A stretch of DNA of 64,000 nucleotides from Flavobacteriales bacterium (GTDB lineage: Bacteria > Bacteroidota > Bacteroidia > Flavobacteriales_D > Crocinitomicaceae), in contig JABXHO010000021.1 in the NCBI GenBank assembly GCA_013373595.1, positions 62,001-126,000 of the forward strand. Reading direction: 5' to 3'. The position numbers and the translations under genes are program-made. The first letter of the stretch is position 1; each line of letters starts with the position of its first letter. The notes under the pieces were generated by a model. That model was not told the DNA's origin and searched no databases. It saw nothing but the letters and a program-made list of their open reading frames with translations. Below are positions 51,801 through 59,560 of this stretch, piece by piece.

Positions 51801-52464
51801 ACCCGATTCCGTGATTCAAGGATCGAACACGGGAAGTTCCATTACAGTAGCTCCTTTGCAAACACAATATATAGTAGTCACAGCGTCGAGTGCGAATGGC
51901 TGTGTTGTGCAAGATTCCATCCAGGTTTTTGTTGGAAATATTCCAAATGGTGCGGTTCAAGCGACGGCTTCGGAATACCTTGTAGCGCAAGGGTCAAGCG
52001 TTACCTTGAACGGAGAGCCGAATGGATATGCGTATTCATGGTCTCCAACGAGTGGTCTATCCAGTCCGAATTCTCAATCAACTACTGCCTTCATCGAAGA
52101 AACGACCTTATTTACCTTAAGCGTAACGGATGGCATTTGTACTAAATCCGACACGGTGCTCGTTAAAGTATTTGAATTTATCTGCGGCGATCCGTTCGTT
52201 TATATTCCCAATGCCTTCTCGCCAAATGGAGACAATGAAAATGATGTGCTGTACGTGCGTGGAAATCTCATCAAGGATATGGTATTACGCATTTACGATC
52301 GCTGGGGCGAATTGGTATTCGAGTCCTACGACCGATCGAACGGTTGGGATGGAACTTTCCACGGAAAGCCACTCGATCCCGATACCTACGATTATTACCT
52401 TAAGGTAACCTGTGTGGACGATATGGAATCGATTATTAAAGGAAATGTTACCTTGATGAGGTAA
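48892..52464 (+). CDS. Large secreted protein: DUF7948-like N-terminus, SBBP-like repeats, PKD, CHU_C
   Basis: 1190 aa from ATG 48892; TTG 48886 is two codons earlier. Signal peptide ends near LLGNS-QE. The N-terminal domain (~30-245, 'SFIENKGQWDEDVLFKTQF', 'FYNGIDLKLIEQEQELKYEFHV', 'PLIIDPVLVFATYCGS') is the one common to Bacteroidota SBBP proteins. Residues ~245-760 are SBBP-like beta-propeller repeats ('LQWSSYYGGSENDACYSVKIDSSFNI'). A PKD domain follows (~770-850, 'FDNFSTDSDSYQWVFGNGDS'), then Ig-like sequence, and CHU_C from ~1100 ('YIPNAFSPNGDNENDVLYVRG', 'LRIYDRWGELVFES', ending GNVTLMR). T9SS type B cargo, likely surface or matrix protein. Preceded by a 350-bp non-coding region. Confidence 0.9.
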   Translation: MTKNICLLLCFLTISLLGNSQEVHHDHSLPHSFIENKGQWDEDVLFKTQFLGGNLWIEQGKMMFHLQDFSRLQAYHANPKDGEDVSTFPQTVLHLNFLGSNKVTSIQKEHETDVYYNYFLGNDESKWTSDVRGYGEATLEDFYNGIDLKLIEQEQELKYEFHVAAGADPSVIRLDYAGQNKIVINDKGDLVISTSLGDVIEKKPYAYQILNGKIVDVACSFRLNKSVVEFELGDYSPYAPLIIDPVLVFATYCGSVTDNFGMTATYGYDGTAYSGGVIYGNAYPTPDPLAYNTTSNFTVPNVGPITSDAFITKYSADGTTMIWTTFIGGGDDSHGTETVHSLICDQSNNVYMYGVTSSDDFPISGGYQSVFGGGSSLSIQFNGTNFHNDGTDIYVAKFSSNGQNLMGSTYMGGASNDGVNYKVSSGNYSNVADYDSLSTNYGDQFRGEIMLDSLGNCIVASCTRSTNFPVVNAFQPTNAGKQDGVIFKLSSDLSALQWSSYYGGSENDACYSVKIDSSFNIVFSGGTCSSNLPAMGTGWQSSYNGGKTDGFVAKLSPNGSTLTNGSYIGTSNYDQAFFVEIDRNDNVFLLGQSAGGAFPVINAGFVNPGSSQFVVKLDPTLSTALNSTVFGNGAANINISPAAFLVDICGNMYISGWGANILQTSPLGGMPVTPDAFQGTAPNGFDFYLLVIERDFGGPDPLYASYIGGSSAQEHVDGGTSRFDKNGVVYQSVCGGCTGVSDFPTTPGAHSSSNLSTNCNNLVFKFDFELIPDADFTADNTLGCAPFTVTFDNFSTDSDSYQWVFGNGDSTSVIFEPTVTYDSAGVYQVFLVVTDSICLLTDTAELTITVYDSLELTTTIDQELCQPIPLDLTAYTNGTADNFIWSSNSSFTDTLNTDLQDSVLSITPSGPVTYYVEVSNGGCSLVDSVVVDFIGSSLILTGNDSICAGELTQIAAQSSNPSITFTYVWSPDSVIQGSNTGSSITVAPLQTQYIVVTASSANGCVVQDSIQVFVGNIPNGAVQATASEYLVAQGSSVTLNGEPNGYAYSWSPTSGLSSPNSQSTTAFIEETTLFTLSVTDGICTKSDTVLVKVFEFICGDPFVYIPNAFSPNGDNENDVLYVRGNLIKDMVLRIYDRWGELVFESYDRSNGWDGTFHGKPLDPDTYDYYLKVTCVDDMESIIKGNVTLMR

Positions 52465-52493
52465 GCTTTACCCCTTGTTTTCAAACCTTTTTC

Positions 52494-52928
52494 ATGTTGA
52501 GACTAAAATACCTTCTTTCGTTTGTCTGCCTGCTGACATTACTGATGTCTTTTGCTCAATCAAACAATGCTCGTCAACCTTTTTCGGATTCGATCACGTT
52601 ACGCGTTTTCAGTCGAGCGGGACATACCGAGCAATTGGTAAATCAAATGAAATTTGTTCTCTACAAGGATTCAACCTTTGTTCGTTTTTGGAATTCGGGT
52701 GAGGTTTATGAAGATTCAAGAACAGTATCCATCGATTCTAGTTTAATCTCGAGTATCGAACGATTTGAAAACCAATTTTCAGATTATCGAATAGATAACT
52801 CGTCGAATAATGGCGGAACGTATCGATTTTACATCGAATTCGATGATGGAAACGGTGAAGTTCGTTTTAAGTTGAAGGAAGAAAGCGCCGACATTTTAAA
52901 AGAATGGTTCGATCGCATGAGTCAATAA
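52494..52928 (+). CDS. Small exported protein of unknown function
   Basis: 144 aa with a signal peptide (MLRLKYLLSFVCLLTLLMSFA-QSNN). The mature ~122 residues are beta-rich ('SITLRVFSRAGHTEQLVNQMKFVLYKD', 'NGGTYRFYIEFDDGNGEVRFKLK') with a C-terminal helix. I recognise no family. It lies 29 bp after the CHU_C gene and 7 bp before the next small gene, so possibly in one transcript. Confidence 0.72.
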   Translation: MLRLKYLLSFVCLLTLLMSFAQSNNARQPFSDSITLRVFSRAGHTEQLVNQMKFVLYKDSTFVRFWNSGEVYEDSRTVSIDSSLISSIERFENQFSDYRIDNSSNNGGTYRFYIEFDDGNGEVRFKLKEESADILKEWFDRMSQ

Positions 52929-52935
52929 TTTTAGG

Positions 52936-53397
52936 ATGTCAAAACACATACAATATATAGAGCTCAAAACAGGATTTTCAGATGATGGTCCAGCATGGAT
53001 TGCTGAAGTGGAATATTCCAAATCAGGGAGAACCATATATTTTGATAATCGCGCGCTGAAAAGACTCAAAACACCTGGAGTGGGATGCAATCATTTCGAT
53101 ATTGAAACAGGTGAAGATTACTGGATATCGGGTGTTAAGAAAAATGGGCATGATCGTCATGTTTGTGGCAGTGGAACTGTCATGATTGATCGGGATATTA
53201 TAGATGAATACGTATCAATTGTTGATTTTGATGTCCTTGATAAAAAGAACTACGAAATTGTAGATGTGAATAAAACATTCGACAAGTCGCGATTCAACCT
53301 TATCGAGAATAACCTAAGGACATTTTCTCCAGAAGACTTTCCATCGTATTCCACATGGTATTGGGACCGAAATAAGAAAAAGCTCGTATTGCAATAG
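52936..53397 (+). CDS. Conserved small protein, 'GPAWI' family
   Basis: 153 aa, no signal peptide. Conserved-looking stretches: 'YIELKTGFSDDGPAWIAEVEYSKSGRTIYFDNRALKRLK', 'NHFDIETGEDYWISGVKKNGHDRHVCGSGTVMIDRDIIDEY'. I recall close relatives in many bacteria that databases label 1-deoxy-D-xylulose-5-phosphate synthase; nothing here resembles DXS (a ~620-aa thiamine enzyme), so that name would be wrong. Function unknown. Confidence 0.8.
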   Translation: MSKHIQYIELKTGFSDDGPAWIAEVEYSKSGRTIYFDNRALKRLKTPGVGCNHFDIETGEDYWISGVKKNGHDRHVCGSGTVMIDRDIIDEYVSIVDFDVLDKKNYEIVDVNKTFDKSRFNLIENNLRTFSPEDFPSYSTWYWDRNKKKLVLQ

Positions 53398-53501
53398 TTC
53401 TCAGTAAAGAAGATTGCCTATTCAATCGTTAAATCTACTAATCCTTCAATCCGCCTCTTTTCCAAAAATGATTAGTTTCGTGAAAAGTCGAAAATCGAGC
53501 T

Positions 53502-54581
53502 ATGAAAAAAATCATCACGAAACAATCTCAAGAGTTTTTAGAAAATTATTTGAACAACCCATCACCAACTGGCTTTGAATCTGGTGGACAAAAGATGTGG
53601 TTGGATTACATTCGTCCGTACATTGACGAATATTTCACGGATAACTACGGAACCGTTGTAGGAGTTGTCAATCCGAAAGCAAAGTACAAAGTGGTTATTG
53701 AAGCGCATGCAGACGAAATTTCTTGGTTTGTACATTACATCACAAAAGATGGCTTTGTTTACTTGAGAAGAAATGGAGGTTCAGATCACATGATTGCTCC
53801 TTCAAAACGAGTGAATATTCATACCGACAAGGGAATCGTGAAAGCGATTTTTGGATGGCCAGCTATTCATACACGCCACAAGAAAGATCCAACGCCAGCA
53901 ATGGAAAACATCTTCCTAGATTGCGGATGTTCTTCTAAAGAAGAAGTGGAGAAAATGGGCGTTCACGTTGGATGTGTAGCAACTTTCGAGGATGAATTTA
54001 TCACACTGAACGAGAATCGTTACTGCGGTCGAGCACTCGATAATCGCATGGGAGGATTCATGATTGCGGAAGTAGCACGATTGCTCAAAAAAGAAAAAGT
54101 GGAACTTCCTTTCGGATTGTATATTGTAAATGCAGTGCAGGAAGAAGTGGGATTACGCGGAGCACAAATGATTGCGCAAAAAATCAAACCAGATGTGGCG
54201 ATTGTTACAGATGTATGTCACGATACAAACACACCCCTCATCAATAAAATTGAACAAGGAGATTTGAAATCGGGAGATGGTCCGGTTTTGACATATGGTC
54301 CTGCCGTTCAAAATAACCTCTTGAAATTGATCATCGACTCAGCAGAATCGAAAAAAATTCCATTCCAACGCGCTGCAGCATCGAGAGCAACAGGAACAGA
54401 TACGGATGCATTTGCGTATTCCAACGAAGGAGTTCCAAGCGCATTAATCTCTTTGCCATTGCGTTACATGCACACTACAGTAGAAATGTGCCGAAAGGAA
54501 GATGTCGAAAACACAATCCGATTGATTCTTGAATCATTGAAGAAGATCAAGAACAATCAGGACTTCCGTTATATTAAATAA
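53502..54581 (+). CDS. M42 family metallopeptidase (aminopeptidase)
   Basis: 359 aa. Metal ligand motifs of the M42/TET family: 'VVIEAHADEISWFVHYI' (His, Asp region), 'RYCGRALDNRMGGFMIAEVARLL', the catalytic 'VNAVQEEVGLRGAQMIAQKI' (Glu-Glu), 'IVTDVCHDTNTP' and the final 'RYMHTTVEMCRKEDV' (His). Cytoplasmic, cobalt/zinc-dependent trimming of peptides from the N-terminus; TET-type members form dodecamers. All motifs intact, length normal. Confidence 0.94.
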   Translation: MKKIITKQSQEFLENYLNNPSPTGFESGGQKMWLDYIRPYIDEYFTDNYGTVVGVVNPKAKYKVVIEAHADEISWFVHYITKDGFVYLRRNGGSDHMIAPSKRVNIHTDKGIVKAIFGWPAIHTRHKKDPTPAMENIFLDCGCSSKEEVEKMGVHVGCVATFEDEFITLNENRYCGRALDNRMGGFMIAEVARLLKKEKVELPFGLYIVNAVQEEVGLRGAQMIAQKIKPDVAIVTDVCHDTNTPLINKIEQGDLKSGDGPVLTYGPAVQNNLLKLIIDSAESKKIPFQRAAASRATGTDTDAFAYSNEGVPSALISLPLRYMHTTVEMCRKEDVENTIRLILESLKKIKNNQDFRYIK

Positions 54582-54667
54582 TAAGAATTCAATAATCAAG
54601 GTAAGTTCTGAATAGGATAATTTCAAATTTGAACAAATAGCACTACCTTGTATCTCGACTAATACTT

Positions 54668-56659
54668 ATGAAAATGAAAAAAATTACTTTACTCGTTTCC
54701 GCTGCATTTCTAGCTTTGGGAGCAAACGCTCAAATTATGAGCGAAAATTTTGATGCACTCAGCGTAGGAGACTACATGGGAGTGGTATCACCAACTTACT
54801 GGACAACATGGTCTGGCGCAACAGGAGGAGCAGAAGATGTTCAAGTAACAAATGCACAAGCAAATTCAGGAGCAAACTCAATTCATTTCTCTTCATCATC
54901 AGCGAACGGTGGACCGCAAGATGTGGTTATTGATTTCGGTTCGATGTATACAAATGGTGTCTTTACCTATGAGTCTGCAATGTATGTTGCAGCAGGAGGG
55001 AATGCTTACTTCAATTTTCAAGCCACTCAGACTATTGGTCAGGCATGGGCATTGAACTTTAACGCAGAAGGAGGATCAATCATTATTGATGATGGTATTG
55101 CTGAGCAGGCGTTTGGTTCATATACAGAAGGTACTTGGTTTGATTTGAAGATCGAGGCGAACCTTACATTGAATATTTGGAAGGCATACATTGACGGTGT
55201 TCAAATTGGATTATGGTCGAATGGTGTAAACACGATTGCCTCTGCGGATATTTATCCGGTTCAAGGAAGTGACTTCTACCTAGATGACGTAAGCTTCGAT
55301 CACCAACCGTATACACTGCCAAACAATAATGCGGCGGTTTCAGGTTTCGCGATGAATAGTAATATTGTAGGAATCGATGCGATGCCAACAGTTACAGTTG
55401 TAAACGCGGGTAGTTCAACGATCACTTCTTTCGACGTTACGGTAGACTACAACGGAAACCAGTATACGGAAACAGTAACAGGACAAAGTATTCCATCTAC
55501 AAGTTCAATGGCGGTTGATTTCACAACAGGAATTCCATTGGTATCAGGTAGTATCAATGCTACGGCTACTGTATCTAATGTAAACGGTGGAGCTTCTGAT
55601 GATGACCCAAGTGATGACGCGGTAACAATAGCTGTTGATCCTGTGGTTCCTGCAGCTGGGAAAATGGTTGTTGGAGAAGAAGGAACGGGTACATGGTGCC
55701 AGTGGTGTCCACGTGGAGCGGTATTCATGGATCGTTTCGAACAAGATTTCGGTCCATTCTGGGCAGGAATTGCTGTTCATAACGGAGATCCAATGGTTGT
55801 TAATAGTTATGATGCAGGTATTGGAGGGTTGATTTCTGGATACCCAAGTGCATTGGTAGATCGTGGAGCTGATGTAGATCCTTCGGCAATGTCTACTGAT
55901 TTTTATGATCGTCTTCAAACACCACCAACAGCATTTATTTCTACAACTTCAACATGGGATGCGATTTCAAGAGAGTTAGTTGTTACAGTTACTGCAGATT
56001 TCCAAGCTACGGCAAACAATAACTACAAGTTGGCAGTAGTGTTAACGGAAGATGGAGTTACAGGAACAGGATCTGGTTTTGCACAAGCGAATGCATATGC
56101 AGGTGGATCAAACGGTGTAATGGGAGGTTACGAAAGCTTACCAAGCCCAGTACCCGCTTCACAAATGGTATATGATCACGTAGCAAGAGCAATCGAGCCA
56201 TCATTTGGTGGAGATGCAACTAGCTTCCCTGCGACTGTGAACAGTGGAGATTCACACTCTAAAACGTATACGTTTGTACTTCCTGCTGACTGGGACGAGC
56301 AAAAAATTCATATCATCGGTATGATGATGGACCCAACAGGACGTATCGACAACGCAAGCAAATCTGGAATTGATGCATTGGCAAACTTGACAGATCTTGA
56401 GCAAACGTTAAAGGGATTCGGAGTATATCCAAACCCAGCATCAACTTATGCTGTTGTTGAAATTGATCTTGAGGCAACCTCTGATGTCGCTTTACGTTTA
56501 TTGGATATGTCGGGGAAAGAAATGGCTGCAAGAAACTATGGAGCTATTGAAACTTCGTCAACAATTCAATTGAATACAGCTGATTTAAGCGCTGGAATTT
56601 ACTTGGTTGAATTGACAGTAAATGGACAACGCATGACGAAACGATTGGTTATCGAGTAA
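54668..56659 (+). CDS. Omp28-related secreted protein with T9SS type A sorting domain
   Basis: 663 aa. Signal peptide MKMKKITLLVSAAFLALGANA-Q (an ATG at 54674 is also possible). N-terminal beta-sandwich (~25-215) with lectin/LamG-like character ('ENFDALSVGDYMG', 'FYLDDVSFDHQPY'), a CARDB/Ig-like region (~220-320), then an Omp28-type domain from ~335 carrying a thioredoxin-like TWCQWCPRG (CxxC at ~343-346), 'VHNGDPMVV' and 'GYPSALVDRG'. The end (from ~586, 'VYPNPASTYAVVEIDL', 'LRLLDMSGKEMAARNY', 'GIYLVELTVNGQRMTKRLVIE') is a classic T9SS type A CTD. Surface or secreted; CxxC suggests thiol chemistry or a structural disulphide. Confidence 0.9.
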   Translation: MKMKKITLLVSAAFLALGANAQIMSENFDALSVGDYMGVVSPTYWTTWSGATGGAEDVQVTNAQANSGANSIHFSSSSANGGPQDVVIDFGSMYTNGVFTYESAMYVAAGGNAYFNFQATQTIGQAWALNFNAEGGSIIIDDGIAEQAFGSYTEGTWFDLKIEANLTLNIWKAYIDGVQIGLWSNGVNTIASADIYPVQGSDFYLDDVSFDHQPYTLPNNNAAVSGFAMNSNIVGIDAMPTVTVVNAGSSTITSFDVTVDYNGNQYTETVTGQSIPSTSSMAVDFTTGIPLVSGSINATATVSNVNGGASDDDPSDDAVTIAVDPVVPAAGKMVVGEEGTGTWCQWCPRGAVFMDRFEQDFGPFWAGIAVHNGDPMVVNSYDAGIGGLISGYPSALVDRGADVDPSAMSTDFYDRLQTPPTAFISTTSTWDAISRELVVTVTADFQATANNNYKLAVVLTEDGVTGTGSGFAQANAYAGGSNGVMGGYESLPSPVPASQMVYDHVARAIEPSFGGDATSFPATVNSGDSHSKTYTFVLPADWDEQKIHIIGMMMDPTGRIDNASKSGIDALANLTDLEQTLKGFGVYPNPASTYAVVEIDLEATSDVALRLLDMSGKEMAARNYGAIETSSTIQLNTADLSAGIYLVELTVNGQRMTKRLVIE

Positions 56660-56678
56660 GAATATATATTGATCCGTG

Positions 56679-56716
56679 AAAAAGGGTGGTTCGTAACATA
56701 CGAACCACCCTTTTTC
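56679..56716 (+). terminator. Strong terminator after the Omp28-like gene
   Basis: GGGTGGTTCGTA (56684-56695) pairs with TACGAACCACCC (56699-56710) around an ACA loop, and five A pair with five T outside it. It lies 20 bp past the stop codon. Confidence 0.95.
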
Positions 56717-56733
56717 TTTGTTATTTTTGTACC

Positions 56734-57297
56734 ATGAAATGGATTGGTGAGCGTATAAGTTTTGTCGACGATCAAAACAAATTAACGGTGGTTATTCACC
56801 CCGAAAGCAAAGGATGGATAAAGTCTGTAATGGGGGCTTGGTTTGCCATGTGGATAACAATCGGAGTAAGTCTTACCGTTTATTACTTCACAACTCCTGT
56901 GGAAGAGGATTTAAAAATTGCCTTAATCGTATTTATGGTTTTCTGGACCTACTATGCGATTCGTGTTGGAAGATCCTTATTCTGGATTCTTTGGGGTAAA
57001 GAGCTTATTAAAATTGATGAAGCAGGATTTACGTACAAGAAATCGATAAGAACCTACGGCAAAGCCAATCGCTACCTTTTGGAGAATATCTCAAAAATGC
57101 GAAAGCATGAAGTGAAAGAAGGATCGTTTCAAGCGACATGGGAATCATCTCCATGGGTGAAAGGAGGAGAGCGACTTGAGTTCGATTACCTCGGGAAAAC
57201 AATTCGATTCGGACGAAAGATTTCTGAAAAGGATGGTGTGCTTCTCTTTAAATTGCTCACAAAACGAATCGATCAAAACGTCCGTAGGAAAAAGTAG
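56734..57297 (+). CDS. Hypothetical membrane protein
   Basis: 187 aa from ATG 56734; the longer open frame starts inside the terminator stem and is rejected. Two hydrophobic helices (~35-80, 'AWFAMWITIGVSLTVYYF', 'IALIVFMVFWTYYAIRV') follow a short N-terminal strand pair, then a ~90-residue soluble C-terminal part with 'TYKKSIRTYGKANRYLLENISKMRKHEV', a bPH-like pattern, and a basic end. No assigned function. Confidence 0.75.
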   Translation: MKWIGERISFVDDQNKLTVVIHPESKGWIKSVMGAWFAMWITIGVSLTVYYFTTPVEEDLKIALIVFMVFWTYYAIRVGRSLFWILWGKELIKIDEAGFTYKKSIRTYGKANRYLLENISKMRKHEVKEGSFQATWESSPWVKGGERLEFDYLGKTIRFGRKISEKDGVLLFKLLTKRIDQNVRRKK

Positions 57298-57308
57298 TTG
57301 TCGGAAGA

Positions 57309-57325
57309 ATTGTACGTAGTACAAT
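57309..57325. repeat. Inverted repeat ATTGTAC-GTA-GTACAAT between convergent genes
   Basis: Perfect 7-bp arms around GTA, 11 bp past the stop of the upstream gene. It has no T tract on either strand, so a terminator role is weak. Confidence 0.35.
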
Positions 57326-57343
57326 AACGTAGTTGTCCAAGAG

Positions 57344-57778
57344 CTAAAGCCTTTTCGACATTTTGAAGTGTTGAAGCACTCCGAACAAAAGGTGACTTTT
57401 TTCAATCAGTGTGTATCCCAGTTTTAAGTAGAAATCAACAGCATAGTCTCTAGCTTGAAGAATCATTTCGGTATCGCCACGCTGTTTGGCTGCTTCTTCT
57501 GTTGCCTGCATGATCATTCTTCCGTATCCTCGCCCTTGCAAATTATCGTCTACGGCAACGAAGCGCACTTGTGCCAGTCTAGGTTCCGCTTTATCTAGTC
57601 GAGCAATGGCTCTTAAGATTCCATCTTCATACAACGCAAAGTGAACTCCAGTTGCATCTCCGTCATTTTTTTCTGAACCCAATGGTTGGTTGAGCGGAGC
57701 GCGAAGTATTCGATACCGTAAATCGTAATAAGCTTGCCATTCCAGCTCTGTTTGTGGAGATCGTATTTCTATGCTCAT
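57344..57778 (-). CDS. GNAT family N-acetyltransferase
   Basis: 144 aa. 'TELEWQAYYDLRYRILRAPLNQP' at the start and 'QVRFVAVDDNLQGRGYGRMIMQATEEAAKQRG' (acetyl-CoA loop QGRGYG), 'ARDYAVDFYLKLGYTLIEKSHLLFGVLQHFKM' match the ElaA/YjcF-like GNAT branch. Acceptor unknown. Its start overlaps the CoA-transferase stop by 4 bp. Confidence 0.92.
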   Translation of the reverse strand: MSIEIRSPQTELEWQAYYDLRYRILRAPLNQPLGSEKNDGDATGVHFALYEDGILRAIARLDKAEPRLAQVRFVAVDDNLQGRGYGRMIMQATEEAAKQRGDTEMILQARDYAVDFYLKLGYTLIEKSHLLFGVLQHFKMSKRL

Positions 57779-58836
57779 TTGAAAACAACTGAAGTAATAC
57801 GTTTGGTCAGTTTACCATCAATCATTTCTTCTCGAATAAGTGATTTGGCTTTGTCGGATGAAAAGACTTCACGCAAGTTTTGAATTTTCCCCGCAGGGAT
57901 GTTCAACTTTTGAAGGCTTTCAAGAAGAGGTGCCGTTTCTCGTTTGGAAATCGCTTGATCCAAATAGAGTTGAAGTTCCTTTCTATTAATAACGCGATCA
58001 TGATTGGTAACAAATCGCTTGTCTTCGGTCAACTCTTCTAATCCAAGCTCACCACAGAGCTTCTTGAAATGGTCGTTCGATCCAATGGCGAGTGTAATTG
58101 TGTCACCATTTACCGTTTGAAATAATTCTCCGTAGGGAGCAATGTTTGGGTGCAAACTTCCAATACGCTGTGGAACATGATCAACCATTAAATAGTTGGA
58201 GGCTTGATTCACCAAACTACTTACGGCGGCATCGTAAAGCGATACACTGAATGCTGTACCTTTTCCGTTTCGTTCTCTATTGTATAAAGCGAGTAAAATT
58301 CCTTCTTTGAGATGATGGGCTGCCAGTACATCGATGAGTGCTACGGGCATTTTAACCGGTCCACTTTCGGGTGTTCCATTCATCGACATGAAACCAGATT
58401 CGGCCTGCAAGATGAGGTCGTAAGCCACGCGAGCATCTGCTGCGCCATACCCGTTTATTTTTCCAATAATCAAACGAGGATTGAGTTCGTGTAGAATGTG
58501 ATCTTCAATGCCAAACTTTTCTGCGTCGCCCAATTTGAAATTGGTGATTAAAATGTCCGCTTCGCTCACCTGGCGGAGGAATTCATCGCGATCATTTTTG
58601 TCTTTTAGATTGAGCTGGCTGTATTGTTTTTGGTAATTAATGCTTGAAAAATAAGCCGAAACGGATGAATCCATTTCTTCTTGAGGTAGTCTCCAACTTC
58701 GCGTAACATCTGGATGCGAGGGATGTTCAATTTTTACAACATCTGCTCCTAACTCTGCCAAAAAAGTGCCAACAGAAGGTCCTGCTAACACAGTGCTTGC
58801 GTCAATTACGCGGATTCCTTTCAAAGAAAACTCCAT
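57775..58836 (-). CDS. CaiB/BaiF family (class III) CoA-transferase
   Basis: 353 aa. 'GIRVIDASTVLAGPSVGTFLAELGADVVKIEHPSHPDVTRSW' is the family N-terminus, and 'YDLILQAESGFMSMNGTP' contains the catalytic Asp140. 'PNIAPYGELFQTVNGDTITLAIGSN' is also typical. It moves CoA between acids; substrate unknown. At 353 aa it is shorter than the common ~400-aa members. Located 3 bp downstream of the cytochrome-like lipoprotein genes. Confidence 0.93.
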   Translation of the reverse strand: MEFSLKGIRVIDASTVLAGPSVGTFLAELGADVVKIEHPSHPDVTRSWRLPQEEMDSSVSAYFSSINYQKQYSQLNLKDKNDRDEFLRQVSEADILITNFKLGDAEKFGIEDHILHELNPRLIIGKINGYGAADARVAYDLILQAESGFMSMNGTPESGPVKMPVALIDVLAAHHLKEGILLALYNRERNGKGTAFSVSLYDAAVSSLVNQASNYLMVDHVPQRIGSLHPNIAPYGELFQTVNGDTITLAIGSNDHFKKLCGELGLEELTEDKRFVTNHDRVINRKELQLYLDQAISKRETAPLLESLQKLNIPAGKIQNLREVFSSDKAKSLIREEMIDGKLTKRITSVVFK

Positions 58837-58839
58837 GGC

Positions 58840-59133
58840 TTAATTGTTTTCAAGTTTCCAATTGACAAAAGCTTTCACTTGACGACGTTGCGTATCGTCC
58901 AATTGTGCTTTGATAACCATTCTCGGTAGAATGTTGTCCCACTGAGCCTGTGTGTAATTTTCGATTTTTTTCTCTTCATGACAGCGCGTACAATCACGCA
59001 TGTAAATTACCTTTCCTTCTCCAACGTCTGCACTCATGAGGCCTTCGCTTTCAGAGATTTTAGAAGATGTTTTACATGAGGAAAAGGCGATAATCCCAAA
59101 GGATATAGCTGCAAAGAGTAGAAATAACTTCAT
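58840..59133 (-). CDS. Small c-type cytochrome lipoprotein (copy 2)
   Basis: 97 aa. Lipoprotein signal peptide with lipobox FSSC (Cys20), then haem-binding CTRCH (~48-52) and 'PRMVIKAQLDDTQRRQVKAFVNWKLEN', where PRM offers a Met axial ligand. Close paralog of the gene 4 bp upstream: same C-terminal layout. A periplasmic electron-carrier role is the likely one. Confidence 0.85.
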   Translation of the reverse strand: MKLFLLFAAISFGIIAFSSCKTSSKISESEGLMSADVGEGKVIYMRDCTRCHEEKKIENYTQAQWDNILPRMVIKAQLDDTQRRQVKAFVNWKLENN

Positions 59134-59137
59134 GTAT

Positions 59138-59476
59138 TTAGTTTTCTAATTCCCAATGGATATAACTCGTAACCTGACGTGTCTTTTCATCATTCAGTTC
59201 TGCTTGTTTGATCATTCTCGGCAAGATTTCCGCCCATTCTGCTTTCGAGTAGCTATCAATGAGCCCCGCTACATTGTCACGACTTCTACCATAATGGCAA
59301 TCGATGCAGTTTTCTAGAAAAACAACTTTTCCTTCAGCGATATCGGCTTTTGGCATATCTCCATTTGTTGCCGTTGAACCTTCTTCAACGTTTTCAATAG
59401 TTGCAATTTCTGTCGTTTTTGGACTACAGGCAAAGAGAAGAGCCACGGTAGCAAACGAAAATATAAGGTATTTCAT
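59138..59476 (-). CDS. Small c-type cytochrome lipoprotein (copy 1)
   Basis: 112 aa. Lipobox LFAC (Cys17); haem motif CIDCH (~57-61) followed by YGRSR, and 'WAEILPRMIKQAELNDEKTRQVTSYIHWELEN' with the Met of PRM. Compared with copy 2 it has a longer linker before the haem domain. Divergent from tex. Confidence 0.85.
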   Translation of the reverse strand: MKYLIFSFATVALLFACSPKTTEIATIENVEEGSTATNGDMPKADIAEGKVVFLENCIDCHYGRSRDNVAGLIDSYSKAEWAEILPRMIKQAELNDEKTRQVTSYIHWELEN

Positions 59477-59536
59477 AGTTGTTTAATTTAATTCGAAATT
59501 AAGAAAACTGAACAAATGTATTTAGGTTCATAATTT

Positions 59537-59544
59537 TAAATTTG
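59537..59544 (+). promoter_or_regulatory. -7 promoter box (TAAATTTG) for tex
   Basis: Perfect TAnnTTTG 16 bp before ATG 59561. No -33 TTG at the normal distance. Confidence 0.4.
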
Positions 59545-59560
59545 TCCTCAATCTAATTGT

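Noticed and set aside
56722-56729. TATTTTTG as -7 promoter box for the membrane protein at 56734
   Set aside because: Only 4 bp before the ATG, so transcription would start after the start codon; the T-rich terminator tail also explains the match.
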